Source: Ignavibacteria bacterium (GTDB lineage Bacteria; Bacteroidota; Ignavibacteria; Tepidaquicellales; OLB5). From it: 39,539 nt of DNA. Both the position numbers and the translations under genes were made by a program. This document shows, one piece after another, positions 1 through 7,813 of the stretch (position 1 is its first letter; every line of letters starts with the position of its first letter). Where the stretch lies: positions 1 through 39,539 of the forward strand of contig JAUQWS010000047.1 in the NCBI GenBank assembly GCA_030835025.1, in the 5' to 3' direction. The notes below the pieces were generated by a model. It saw nothing but the letters and a program-made list of their open reading frames with translations. It ran no database searches and had not been told where the DNA came from.

Positions 1-48
1 TTTATTATGTTGAAAAATTTGCTTATTTTTGTAATTCTTGTCAAAAAC

Positions 49-120
49 GCTCCCATCGACTAGGGGTTAGGTCATCACTCTTTCACAGTGGAAACACGGG
101 TTCGAATCCCGTTGGGAGCG
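49..120 (+). tRNA. tRNA-Glu (anticodon UUC)
   Basis: A full cloverleaf can be folded. The 7-bp acceptor stem pairs 49-55 with 113-119. The D arm is 58-73, with a GAC/GTC stem. The anticodon stem pairs 75-79 with 87-91 around the loop CTTTCAC, placing TTC at 82-84. The T arm is 96-112 with the loop TTCGAAT. The discriminator base is G120, as usual for bacterial tRNA-Glu. The 3' CCA is not encoded, because CAA follows, so it must be added after transcription. The next gene starts 100 bp away and appears unrelated. Confidence 0.96.
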
Positions 121-125
121 CAAAA

Positions 126-155
126 AAAGCCGATTAATTACTGATAATCGGCTTT
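126..155 (+). terminator. Hairpin terminator after tRNA-Glu
   Basis: An 11-bp perfect stem (126-136 with 145-155, AAAGCCGATTA and its complement) encloses an 8-nt loop and ends in TTT. It lies five bases after the tRNA. The A-run before the stem means it could also work on the opposite strand. The T tract is short, so termination strength is uncertain. Confidence 0.7.
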
Positions 156-219
156 CCCATTATCTGCGGATAATGCCGTGAATACGCTTAAACCGGATAT
201 TTAGGAAACTATTGTCAAC

Positions 220-975
220 TTGGAAATAAGTAGGTATCTCAATAGAATAAACCACAACACTCCCGCATTTGCGAGTTTGGAAGTGCTCACATCACTGAAT
301 TTGCAGCATCTAAATTCGATACCTTTTGAGAATCTGGATATTCATATCGGCAGAAAAATAATCCTGGATTTCGAAAGCATTTATGAAAAGATAGTGCTGA
401 ACAACAGGGGCGGATTCTGCTATGAAATGAACGGACTGTTCTACAATGTATTGACATCTTTGGGATTCACAGCTAAGATGGTTTCAGCACGAGTCTATGA
501 CAGCACAGAACCCGGACCTGAATTTGACCATATGGCTTTGATTGTTGGTCTGGGCGGAACAGAATATCTGGCTGATGTCGGTTTCGGAGACAGCTTTCGC
601 AAGCCGCTTAAATTTGAAACCGGGCTTATCCAAAATCAGGGAAGTAAATACTACAAGATAGAAAACACAGGCGAGAACAATTATATATTAAAGCAATCTG
701 ATGACGGGACTGTTTACGGCAATATGTATCAATTTTCAACAACAGCAAAGGAACTCAGTGACTTTGAACAAATGTGCAATTATCATCAAACTTCACCTTT
801 ATCTCATTTTACTCAAAAGCGAATCATAACAATTGCAAAGCCAAACGGGAGGATCACAATAAGCGGTAACAGACTGATCGAAACAATTAACGGAACAAAG
901 GCAGAATCTGAAATAGAAAGCGAAGAAGATCTTAATAAACTTCTTATAGAACATTTCGGAGTAGTATTAGAATAG
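220..975 (+). CDS. Arylamine N-acetyltransferase
   Basis: Acetyl-CoA-dependent N-acetyltransferase of the NAT family, a cytoplasmic enzyme that moves acetyl groups to arylamines or related amines through a cysteine thioester. The 251-residue length is normal. The catalytic triad is visible: Cys67 in RGGFCYEMN, His104 in FDHMALIV, and Asp119 in LADVGFGD. The N-terminal signature IPFENLD is at about residues 34-40. The start is a TTG codon: an in-frame stop at 202-204 leaves no room for an upstream ATG, and the protein begins with the usual NAT N-terminus. AGGAAA lies about 13 bases upstream, a loose ribosome-binding site. The gene runs convergently into the methyltransferase, with 4 bp between the stops. 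The physiological substrate cannot be told from sequence. Confidence 0.93.
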   Translation: MEISRYLNRINHNTPAFASLEVLTSLNLQHLNSIPFENLDIHIGRKIILDFESIYEKIVLNNRGGFCYEMNGLFYNVLTSLGFTAKMVSARVYDSTEPGPEFDHMALIVGLGGTEYLADVGFGDSFRKPLKFETGLIQNQGSKYYKIENTGENNYILKQSDDGTVYGNMYQFSTTAKELSDFEQMCNYHQTSPLSHFTQKRIITIAKPNGRITISGNRLIETINGTKAESEIESEEDLNKLLIEHFGVVLE

Positions 976-979
976 TTAC

Positions 980-1780
980 TTATTTCTCAACGAAGTATGC
1001 GATCCTTGATAACCTTTTCTCTGAGCTCAGGCGATGGACAGATTCAAAAAATTTCTGGAGTTCTTCGTATCGCTCCTCGCCTTCTATCCTGACCAATTCT
1101 TCCACATGTTTCTTTCGCGCCGAGAACCATCTTCCCGAAACCAAAGCTGCGTTTTCTGTGACGTCTTCTTTTTTGATCAGCTTTAATCCGGCCGCTTCGA
1201 TGAAATGTTCATTAACTCCGGGCGGTACATAAAGGAAAAGACCTATCGAACTGCGCAGTGCAAGCTCCTCGTTTGTAACCGGACCCGTGATCACCACCGG
1301 ATCTGTAAAAACAGCCTTACCGCACGGTCGAAGCACGCGATGCCATTCCTTAAAAACACTCAGGCGATCGGGAAAGTGGTTCATCGAATCCATACAAATA
1401 AGGGCATCGAAAGAACTTTCTTTGAATGGCAATGTTTCGTTCGCATCAGCCGCAATGAACTTCAGTTGATGGGTTTGTTTTGTGTTTACGGAATTTTGTA
1501 CGGCTTCGGCGATACCGCTTTGGTTGGCATCAATTCCGGTAACATGGCAATTGGTACTTGCAGCAAGGTAAGCGGCCGGACCTCCCGACCCGCTTGCAGC
1601 TTCAAGGACACGTAGCCCGGGCTTAAGCTCAAGCCATGAAATAAAGCGGTCAAACTCATCGGCTGTGATCCAGCTGTTCTGGCCAATATCTGCCCCAAAT
1701 GTTTCTTTTCTGACAGCAGCCAGAACCTCTTCCCTAAAACTGCTGTAAGTACTGTTATACAAGTCAACTTTTTTGTTCAT
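980..1780 (-). CDS. Class I SAM-dependent methyltransferase
   Basis: A 266-residue Rossmann-fold methyltransferase. Motif I is VLEAASGSGG (residues 58-67). The acidic residue ending strand 2 is Asp84 in TGIDAN. Motif II/III is ADAN at 111-114. The post-motif segment SFDALICMDSMNHF is at about 123-136, followed by VLRPCGKAVFTD, typical of methyltransferases acting on small molecules. Residues 1-45 resemble the lead-in helices of the sarcosine/glycine-type and ubiquinone-type methyltransferases. The substrate is not identifiable. It is a stand-alone gene, convergent with the N-acetyltransferase and followed upstream by an unrelated helical-protein gene on the same strand 29 bp away. Confidence 0.85.
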   Translation of the reverse strand: MNKKVDLYNSTYSSFREEVLAAVRKETFGADIGQNSWITADEFDRFISWLELKPGLRVLEAASGSGGPAAYLAASTNCHVTGIDANQSGIAEAVQNSVNTKQTHQLKFIAADANETLPFKESSFDALICMDSMNHFPDRLSVFKEWHRVLRPCGKAVFTDPVVITGPVTNEELALRSSIGLFLYVPPGVNEHFIEAAGLKLIKKEDVTENAALVSGRWFSARKKHVEELVRIEGEERYEELQKFFESVHRLSSEKRLSRIAYFVEK

Positions 1781-1809
1781 GAAATAAGTTATCCGGTTTT
1801 TGGTGAAAT

Positions 1810-3306
1810 TCAGTTCAATTTATTTCCTGATAGATGTTCTTTTAATTTTTCCAGCAGCCAGTCCTTTTCCCATAATACTTTAGCTGCTTCTATCTCGTTT
1901 TTGAGTATTTCATTATCTATTGAACCCATTTTTTCACCGGTTTTCAGTTTCAGTATCTTAAGGTAATAAGTGATAAAATTAATGAACCTTTCTTTCATAC
2001 GCACAGGTGAAGTATTGTCATTTTTCAGCAAATGCTTATATGAATCGATGGAGTAAAGCGCCTGTTCAAAATACCCAAGCTCAAACTCTGTGCAAAGTTT
2101 TACAAGCCAAACGTCGTATTTCATCGAATATACTTCAAATTTAACTTTCGAGATATTTTCGAGGGCCCTTTCGAAATCTCCGGACTTAAACTGCAGCATT
2201 GCCTTAGAATAGCAATACATTTCCCGCCTGTAATTTACAGGCAGCTTTTCAAGATAATTCTCCATGAATTTTTCTGTCCATGAAAATTCATTTATCGAAA
2301 GCGCATTCCTAATCACCTTTCTGAAGCGTATCAGCGGAAAATAATCCTTGTCCTCTGAAGTGTAAAGACCTTTTGAAAGCATTTCTTTGTGTATATGATG
2401 CAATTCTTTTCGAAAATCTTTCCCGGTGAGAATTTTTTCATCACAGCTGTTTTCAAGAAACAGCATTAGATTGTACTTTTCGAAACGCGAAAAATGCTCT
2501 ATATTACTCAATATAAGTTTCTTAAGCTCGCGATAGTATTCTCCGGACTCATCTTTGCCAGATGCTATCATGAACCTGTTGTAATAAATTGCGATCACGG
2601 GATAGAATTCAGGTGCATATTCTCTGACTTTTGAGAGGAAACCCTCCGGCTGAAGGCTTTCTATGAATTCATAAGCAATAGTCTTTTTGTGGTCAAAATC
2701 ATAGCTTACACCTGTAACCAGAATGTCCTGATTCAATTTGAAGGTTGTTATCAGGCAATAACAAATTATATAGGTTGAGCATCTCGTCAGGTTTTTCAGA
2801 ACATTCTCAGGTTCAAAACCGCCTTTTCCTCTGCCAAGTGCAAAGTTAAGTCTGGCAACCTCTAATTCGAAATTGCATTTGAAATAGTCGTCTTCAATGT
2901 TCCTTATCATCTTGTATACACCGTCAAGCGAAGTCAAGTGTTTCCCGAAATGATTATCAAGATTCTTTTCGTCAAATCCCCAAAGGAGGATTAGGTTTTT
3001 CTGGAAAGTATTTTTCCTGTCCAGTCCGGAATGAATCATATATTCCGAAGCAAGTTTCGAGAGCCCGGAAAGAATTTTCCTCATGGTGCTGTCATTATAT
3101 TTCTTTCCATTAAACAGTTTTGAGTAAAGATTTTCTTTTGTCAGGCTCTTTTGTGCAAACCCGGGGCGGTATTTCCTTAGTATAGCATATGTCTCTTTGA
3201 GCTTACTGTTTTCATTAAAATAGGGAGAGTTTACGAATTTGCCGAACTCTCGGAATTCAACGTCATCAAATGTCCTAAGGATTTCAATGGCTTTGCTTTT
3301 GATCAT
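1810..3306 (-). CDS. Large helical protein with SPYFN motif, function unknown
   Basis: I do not recognise a function. The protein is about 498 residues, strongly alpha-helical and rich in Lys, Glu, Leu and aromatics, with no signal peptide or membrane segment. The N-terminal 100 residues carry the pattern FVNSPYFNENSKLKET, followed by KYNDSTMRKILSGLSKL. As far as I recall this pattern recurs in uncharacterised Bacteroidota/Ignavibacteria proteins, possibly TPR-like in their C-terminal half (the repeated FERALENISK and FEQALYSIDS stretches look like helical repeats). The ATG at 3306 is preferred over an in-frame GTG at 3333, because the family-like sequence begins with MIKSKAIEILRTF. Neither start has a clear ribosome-binding site. 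Confidence 0.75.
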   Translation of the reverse strand: MIKSKAIEILRTFDDVEFREFGKFVNSPYFNENSKLKETYAILRKYRPGFAQKSLTKENLYSKLFNGKKYNDSTMRKILSGLSKLASEYMIHSGLDRKNTFQKNLILLWGFDEKNLDNHFGKHLTSLDGVYKMIRNIEDDYFKCNFELEVARLNFALGRGKGGFEPENVLKNLTRCSTYIICYCLITTFKLNQDILVTGVSYDFDHKKTIAYEFIESLQPEGFLSKVREYAPEFYPVIAIYYNRFMIASGKDESGEYYRELKKLILSNIEHFSRFEKYNLMLFLENSCDEKILTGKDFRKELHHIHKEMLSKGLYTSEDKDYFPLIRFRKVIRNALSINEFSWTEKFMENYLEKLPVNYRREMYCYSKAMLQFKSGDFERALENISKVKFEVYSMKYDVWLVKLCTEFELGYFEQALYSIDSYKHLLKNDNTSPVRMKERFINFITYYLKILKLKTGEKMGSIDNEILKNEIEAAKVLWEKDWLLEKLKEHLSGNKLN

Positions 3307-3504
3307 CAATAAATTATATACAGAAATTGCCACAGTTTAAAGGTACAAAATCAAAAAAGCAATTCGCCCTAAATATTGTAATGTCATTAGTTTAAAGTTA
3401 CGGATTGTCGTTTTAGCAATATGCTTGATACCGCAAATTGGGAAAAAATTCTTTTGAACATATAACTGATTAGTATAAATTGTATCAACTAAATTCAAAT
3501 AATT

Positions 3505-4008
3505 ATGCTCAATTCAATGAAGATTTTCTTAGCTTTCGGAATTGCCTTAACACTTTCGGTTACTGCCTCACTTTACTCACAAATGAAAATGGGAACCGGG
3601 ACAATGAACTGTATCATTGATGGTGACACAATCACCTTCGGACTTAATTCTGATCTGAATGATCTTTATTTCATGGCAATGGGGGGCACTGCTGATAAAG
3701 GGATAATGAAGATTCAATGGGATAATGTAAAAACACCTGCTGATGTTAAAGTGCTTACGCTGAAACTTGAAGAAGGGTTTATAGAAAACAGAACAGAAAA
3801 AATAAGCTTGATTTGGGCAGATTATTATTCGAATATTCCTTACATCATAAAAAGTGGAACACTTTCTGTAACCGAAAATAACGGGAGCATCCTCAGGGGA
3901 ACGATTGAAATCACGGCTGAGCTTGGAGGCAATCCCTTAATTGGTGAATTCATAAAAGGGAAAAAGCAAACAATCCTTAAAGCCGGTTATTTTGAGATCA
4001 ATTACTGA
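3505..4008 (+). CDS. Small secreted protein, function unknown
   Basis: A 167-residue protein with an N-terminal signal peptide (hydrophobic stretch from residue 7 to about 24, probably cleaved near ASLYSQ). The mature part is about 140 residues, beta-rich, with no recognisable motif, resembling small periplasmic or surface proteins that are common in Bacteroidota. ATG codons occur at residues 1 and 5 (3505 and 3517), and the second would also leave a good signal peptide. The gene is divergent from the helical-protein gene and is followed by a strong terminator, so it is probably monocistronic. Confidence 0.75.
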   Translation: MLNSMKIFLAFGIALTLSVTASLYSQMKMGTGTMNCIIDGDTITFGLNSDLNDLYFMAMGGTADKGIMKIQWDNVKTPADVKVLTLKLEEGFIENRTEKISLIWADYYSNIPYIIKSGTLSVTENNGSILRGTIEITAELGGNPLIGEFIKGKKQTILKAGYFEINY

Positions 4009-4042
4009 TATGAGCTTTTAATAAACCCCAATGTAGTACTGC

Positions 4043-4073
4043 CCGGCAGTGTAAGAAACTGCCGGCTTTTTTT
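4043..4073 (+). terminator. Rho-independent terminator
   Basis: An 8-bp GC-rich stem (CCGGCAGT at 4043-4050 with 4058-4065), a 7-nt loop and a run of seven T. It lies 35 bp after the stop of the secreted-protein gene. Confidence 0.9.
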
Positions 4074-4127
4074 CACCATGTTACATCAATTTACAGAATG
4101 TTTACAACATAACTGCAACAATTCCTT

Positions 4128-4135
4128 TATATTTG
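4128..4135 (+). promoter_or_regulatory. Bacteroidota-type -7 box (TATATTTG)
   Basis: TATATTTG is an exact match to the Bacteroidota -7 consensus TAnnTTTG and lies 37 bp upstream of the ATG at 4172. A TTTAC at 4101-4105 could serve as a weak -33 element. The expected transcription start is near 4141. The position argues against an alternative TTG start at 4133, which falls inside the box. Confidence 0.6.
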
Positions 4136-4171
4136 AGTAATAATTATATAGTTAAACTAAACCTAAAACTG

Positions 4172-4633
4172 ATGAAAACTATTAAATTACTCACTGTTTT
4201 TGCTTTTTCTTTGATGCTTTTATCAGCTGTTACCAATTCCGGAACCCGGTACTATGATGAATGCCAATGCACATGTGATGCATGCCTTAACTGCTGTAAT
4301 GAAAAAGGCAACTACGAAACATGGCAAAATGAGAATTACTACAGGACAATGAGCAACAGGGATTTTGCTGAATTCAAAAGACTGATCGGTGACAGAACAT
4401 TTGAATCTACCAAGCTTGACATGACAAAAAGCGTAATAGATAATAATTTCTTCACAACAGATCAGGTTAAGGAAATCTTAAGTTGGTTTACGTTTGAATC
4501 AAACAAGCTTGATCTTGCCAAATACGCTTTCAATAGCACAGTTGACAGGAATAATTACTACAAACTATATGACAACTTCGTATTTGAATCAAACGTAGTT
4601 GATCTGGATAACTTTGTTAAGAATTACAGGTAA
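4172..4633 (+). CDS. Secreted DUF4476-type protein with cysteine cluster
   Basis: A 153-residue exported protein. Residues 1-22 form a signal peptide (MKTIKLLTVFAFSLMLLSA). Residues 31-42 hold six cysteines spaced C-x-C-x-C-x2-C-x2-CC. Residues 60-152 are a DUF4476-like domain with repeated helical units: FESTKLDMTKS, FTFESNKLDLAKYAF and FVFESNVVDLDNFV, the middle one following TTDQVKEIL. DUF4476 is a Bacteroidota family of unknown function. The cysteine cluster before the domain is unusual and could be a metal site or disulfide-rich linker (inference). The start is ATG 4172, not the in-frame TTG at 4133, because the latter overlaps the promoter box and would put charged residues before the signal peptide. 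Confidence 0.82.
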   Translation: MKTIKLLTVFAFSLMLLSAVTNSGTRYYDECQCTCDACLNCCNEKGNYETWQNENYYRTMSNRDFAEFKRLIGDRTFESTKLDMTKSVIDNNFFTTDQVKEILSWFTFESNKLDLAKYAFNSTVDRNNYYKLYDNFVFESNVVDLDNFVKNYR

Positions 4634-4651
4634 AGGGATATGAAGATGATG

Positions 4652-4677
4652 CGGTTACCAAGAATAACCGGATTTTA
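4652..4677 (+). terminator. Weak hairpin terminator
   Basis: CGGTTA at 4652-4657 pairs with TAACCG at 4665-4670, followed by GATTTTATTT. It sits between two convergent genes, 18 bp after the DUF4476 gene. The 6-bp stem is short, so this is tentative. Confidence 0.5.
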
Positions 4678-4688
4678 TTTAATTTGAA

Positions 4689-5093
4689 TTATTTATTCTT
4701 CTTGTGCATCATCTGCCAGTTCCATGCAAATGCAACTCCTTCCGCAAGCGGATAGATCGTTTCTTTATCCTCAATATCAACTTTCACATTCACTTCCATT
4801 CCCTCCTGGACTTTGGGAGCACCCATTGGATAAACCTCCCAAACACATTTCGCCCGGTACGGTTCTTTATACCCGTTAGAAATCTCAAGTGTGAACTCGT
4901 ATCCCTGGTACCTCCCTCCGGTTCCCGTGCCGCTGATACCTACCGGGTGCGAACCGATTATCTTTGCTTTGGCTTTTTCTGATCTCGCTATCTTAGCTTC
5001 TCTTTCCGCCAGCATTTTCGCTCCGCTTTTTGAGGCATACATAAAAAACAACACAATTGCTGCCACAACAGCTAATATGATGATAATTTCCAT
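4689..5093 (-). CDS. Small membrane-anchored protein downstream of the AAA+ gene
   Basis: A 134-residue protein with one N-terminal membrane segment (residues 2-19, MEIIIILAVVAAIVLFFMY), then a charged helix rich in Lys, Ala and Glu (about 20-46), then a beta-rich cytoplasmic domain of about 85 residues (GRYQGYEFTLEI and PYRAKCVWEVYPMG). No enzymatic motif is seen and I do not recognise a named family. It starts 18 bp after the stop of the tandem AAA+ gene on the same strand, so the two are probably co-transcribed. It may be a membrane partner or anchor for that ATPase, which is an inference from position only. Confidence 0.72.
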   Translation of the reverse strand: MEIIIILAVVAAIVLFFMYASKSGAKMLAEREAKIARSEKAKAKIIGSHPVGISGTGTGGRYQGYEFTLEISNGYKEPYRAKCVWEVYPMGAPKVQEGMEVNVKVDIEDKETIYPLAEGVAFAWNWQMMHKKNK

Positions 5094-5111
5094 TATAGTC
5101 TTTTGGTTTTT

Positions 5112-7721
5112 CTAAAATCCCATTCTTTTTTCTTCTTTTACTAAAGTTGTAAGCTCTTCCACATCCTTCAGTGTAATGGTCTTTATCATTTCGGGAGTCC
5201 TTGAGGCTTTTGGTACTTCAGCAAGCCGCAGGTTCTGATTTTTGATACATTCAGCAAGTGATTTACGAATCTCTCTTGCATTCCCAAAGAATTTATCGCG
5301 CTGGCTGCAGAGTGCTGTAACATGCTTCTTAAAATGATCTGCGGCTTCGGTGTCAAATTCCGCTTCCTGTTCATTAAGCATTACTTTCGCTATTGCGTAG
5401 AGATCAGATTCGGAATAATCTTTGAAATTGAATTTCCTGTCGAACCTTGATTTTAGCCCAGGGTTCATTAGCAGGAATTGCTCCATTTCCTCAGTATAGC
5501 CTGCGCAAATAACCACAAACTCACCTCGGTTGTCTTCCATTCGTTTTAAGATTATCTCAATGGCTTCCTTCCCGAAGTCATTTTCAGTTGATCCCATTAA
5601 TGAATAAGCCTCATCTATGAACAGCACTCCTCCCATTGCTGCATCAATTTTTTCGGCTGTTTTGATAGCAGTCTGGCCAATATAGCCTGCAACAAGCTCT
5701 TCCCTGTCAACTTCAACCAGGTGACCGCGTTCAAGAACTCCAAGGGCTCTGAAAATACGGGCCATAATTCGTGCAACGGTGGTTTTGCCTGTTCCGGGAT
5801 TACCCGTAAAAATCGTGTGAAGTGAGAATGACCGCGTGACATCTTTGCCGATCTCGCGGAAATATCTGACCAGCTTAACCATTTCATGGATATCGCTCTT
5901 AATCTCCTCAATGCCAATCATCTTGTTAAGCTCTGCCAGTGAATCACGCATAAGCTCTTCATCGGGGGGAATGTCAACACCCTTATGCTCTTTCTTCCTG
6001 AAAATCTCCCTGACATCTTCAACAGTTATCGTAGATAGAGCTGCCTCATCAAGCGATTCTGCGCTCACTTTCCCGTCCATAACGCGGAGTCCCATATTCA
6101 TCTTAGCTTCATCAACAATGGTATTTACATATCTAGCATTGCCGAAAGATTTATCTCTATCTCTGTATGCTTCGACAAGTTTTGTATAAAGGTATTCTTC
6201 CGTTTCAGGGTTCAGGTCAACATTTATCTGTCCGGCATGGTAATTCCCGATTTGCAGCAGTTCTGTTGGTGTGTAATCAGGAAAATGGAAATGATGGTTG
6301 AATCTTGATTTTATTCCGGGGTTTGATTCAAGGAAATACTCCATTTCATCGGGATAGCCTGCCGCAATGATCGCAATATCACCAGGTCCGTCTGACATCT
6401 CTTTGATTATCACTTCAATTGCTTCTTTGCCGAAATCCTTTGCAGTATCACCTTTTCTCGCAAGCGAGTAAGCTTCGTCTATGAGCAGAATTCCGCCTCT
6501 TGCTTTCTTGATCGCTTCCTTAACTTTTGGCGCAGTCTGTCCGATAAATTCGCCGATAATATCTGCCCTGTCAACTTCGTGAACGTGGCCTTTGGTAAGC
6601 AGTCCAAGATTATAATAAATTTTGCCAAGAAGCTGGGCAACTTTCGTTTTTCCGGTGCCCGGATTGCCGGTAAAAACAGAGTGCAGATTTATCTTATCAG
6701 TTTCGCCGAAACCCTTTTCTATTCTCAGTTTAACAAATTTAAGATAGTCATACATGTCATTGATATTTTCCTTGATCGTCGCAAGCCCTATCATTTCGTT
6801 TATCTCTTTCATTATCTCTGCTTCAGTAAGCTGCTTGCGTTCCTGTTTCCCCGCAGCCCCGAGTACAGGAATTGACTGCCCCGGATGGAAGAACTTCCCT
6901 GCATCGGGATCAGCTTCTTCAGCTGAAGCGAACTTCACGTACAATGTTCCCAGTAGCTGTTCAAGAAAGACTATGTCAATAATGTAATCTCCTGCGTACC
7001 AGCTTCCGGGCTCGCGACCTCCCCAGCCGCGGGTGAAGCGTACAAGATCAAGTGTATTGGCATAAGTGTAGAAATCGACTATATTAGCAACTGTATCGCC
7101 TGCAGTATTCCTTATCCTGATCAAGAATTCACCCGGCCATGCAGCTTTCCCGTTTTGCAGGTTGTTGCCTTCAATTTCGATCCACATATATTTCGTTTTT
7201 GCAGCATCAAACACCTTCAGGTAATTCCTCTGCCCGAAAGGTATGTCTTCATACGGACCCTCATAAAGTTTTACTGAGGTAAGGCCGAAGTACGGGTTAG
7301 ATTCAGAAGTTACCTCTCCTTCATTCACAGTGTGGAAAGCTGCAGAGCCAAGCATCACTCCATCAACCCATGCTTCCCATCTGTACGCCCCTTTGTACCA
7401 GTAATCACCTGGCACATCCTTTCCCCAGGAATATCTTACATAGGCGGTTTCTTCTGCTTTTGTAACGGTTTGAGTTATCACTTTGTCACATAAGACCGCA
7501 TTAGCTGAATCATAAGCTTTAAAGTTGACATTTACGGACCAGTCCTCTTTATCAAATGCAAGGTTATGTAACGCAAGTTCAACATAAACATAGCGAATCA
7601 CATTTGCATCAAATACCTGACGGTATTTCTTAACTGAACCGTAAAGCCATTCATTGGATCCGTGTGTCTTGAGGCTTTTGAACCTGTATTTTGACGCTAA
7701 ATTAGCAGTAGTATTAGTCAT
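5112..7721 (-). CDS. Tandem AAA+ ATPase (CbbX/SpoVK type) with duplicated N-terminal beta module
   Basis: An 869-residue cytoplasmic protein with four parts. Residues about 28-132 and 162-266 are two copies of a beta-rich module. Each has a VFDA-x3-[IT][RK]Y-x2-[VI]E[LI] segment and, about 70 residues later, a PG-x-[YW]Y-x-G-x-Y segment. A linker follows (267-295). The first AAA+ domain (about 300-545) has Walker A GNPGTGKT (352-359) and Walker B ILLIDEA (411-417). The second (about 590-830) has Walker A GNPGTGKT (640-647) and Walker B VLFIDEAYS (699-707). Each keeps the CbbX-family patterns [VI]DR-x2-[IL]-x-[GA]-x-[FY]IGQTA and NPG[IL]KSRF. CbbX/SpoVK AAA+ rings remodel partner proteins (for example Rubisco activation). 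No Rubisco genes are present here, so the client is unknown. Both ATP sites look intact. Confidence 0.85.
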   Translation of the reverse strand: MTNTTANLASKYRFKSLKTHGSNEWLYGSVKKYRQVFDANVIRYVYVELALHNLAFDKEDWSVNVNFKAYDSANAVLCDKVITQTVTKAEETAYVRYSWGKDVPGDYWYKGAYRWEAWVDGVMLGSAAFHTVNEGEVTSESNPYFGLTSVKLYEGPYEDIPFGQRNYLKVFDAAKTKYMWIEIEGNNLQNGKAAWPGEFLIRIRNTAGDTVANIVDFYTYANTLDLVRFTRGWGGREPGSWYAGDYIIDIVFLEQLLGTLYVKFASAEEADPDAGKFFHPGQSIPVLGAAGKQERKQLTEAEIMKEINEMIGLATIKENINDMYDYLKFVKLRIEKGFGETDKINLHSVFTGNPGTGKTKVAQLLGKIYYNLGLLTKGHVHEVDRADIIGEFIGQTAPKVKEAIKKARGGILLIDEAYSLARKGDTAKDFGKEAIEVIIKEMSDGPGDIAIIAAGYPDEMEYFLESNPGIKSRFNHHFHFPDYTPTELLQIGNYHAGQINVDLNPETEEYLYTKLVEAYRDRDKSFGNARYVNTIVDEAKMNMGLRVMDGKVSAESLDEAALSTITVEDVREIFRKKEHKGVDIPPDEELMRDSLAELNKMIGIEEIKSDIHEMVKLVRYFREIGKDVTRSFSLHTIFTGNPGTGKTTVARIMARIFRALGVLERGHLVEVDREELVAGYIGQTAIKTAEKIDAAMGGVLFIDEAYSLMGSTENDFGKEAIEIILKRMEDNRGEFVVICAGYTEEMEQFLLMNPGLKSRFDRKFNFKDYSESDLYAIAKVMLNEQEAEFDTEAADHFKKHVTALCSQRDKFFGNAREIRKSLAECIKNQNLRLAEVPKASRTPEMIKTITLKDVEELTTLVKEEKRMGF

Positions 7722-7769
7722 ATTCTACAATCATAAAGGTATGAATTTTGATTTTCAATGTAAAACAAT

Positions 7770-7791
7770 AAAGGGCGCAATTGCGCCCTTT
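7770..7791 (-). terminator. Perfect palindromic terminator
   Basis: A perfect palindrome (AAAGGGCGCAA followed by its complement), with T residues on both flanks depending on strand. It lies 23 bp downstream of the M61 peptidase gene read on the minus strand. It also precedes the AAA+ gene, insulating the two. Confidence 0.85.
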
Positions 7792-7813
7792 TAAAAATTC
7801 TAACCATTGCAAA

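Noticed and set aside
5836-6189. A 117-codon plus-strand frame inside the AAA+ gene
   Set aside because: Serine/isoleucine-rich translation with no motif. It is the antisense shadow of a clearly coding region.
5112-7721. Rubisco activase (CbbX) function
   Set aside because: No Rubisco genes are visible and the protein has two AAA+ domains plus an unrelated N-terminal region.
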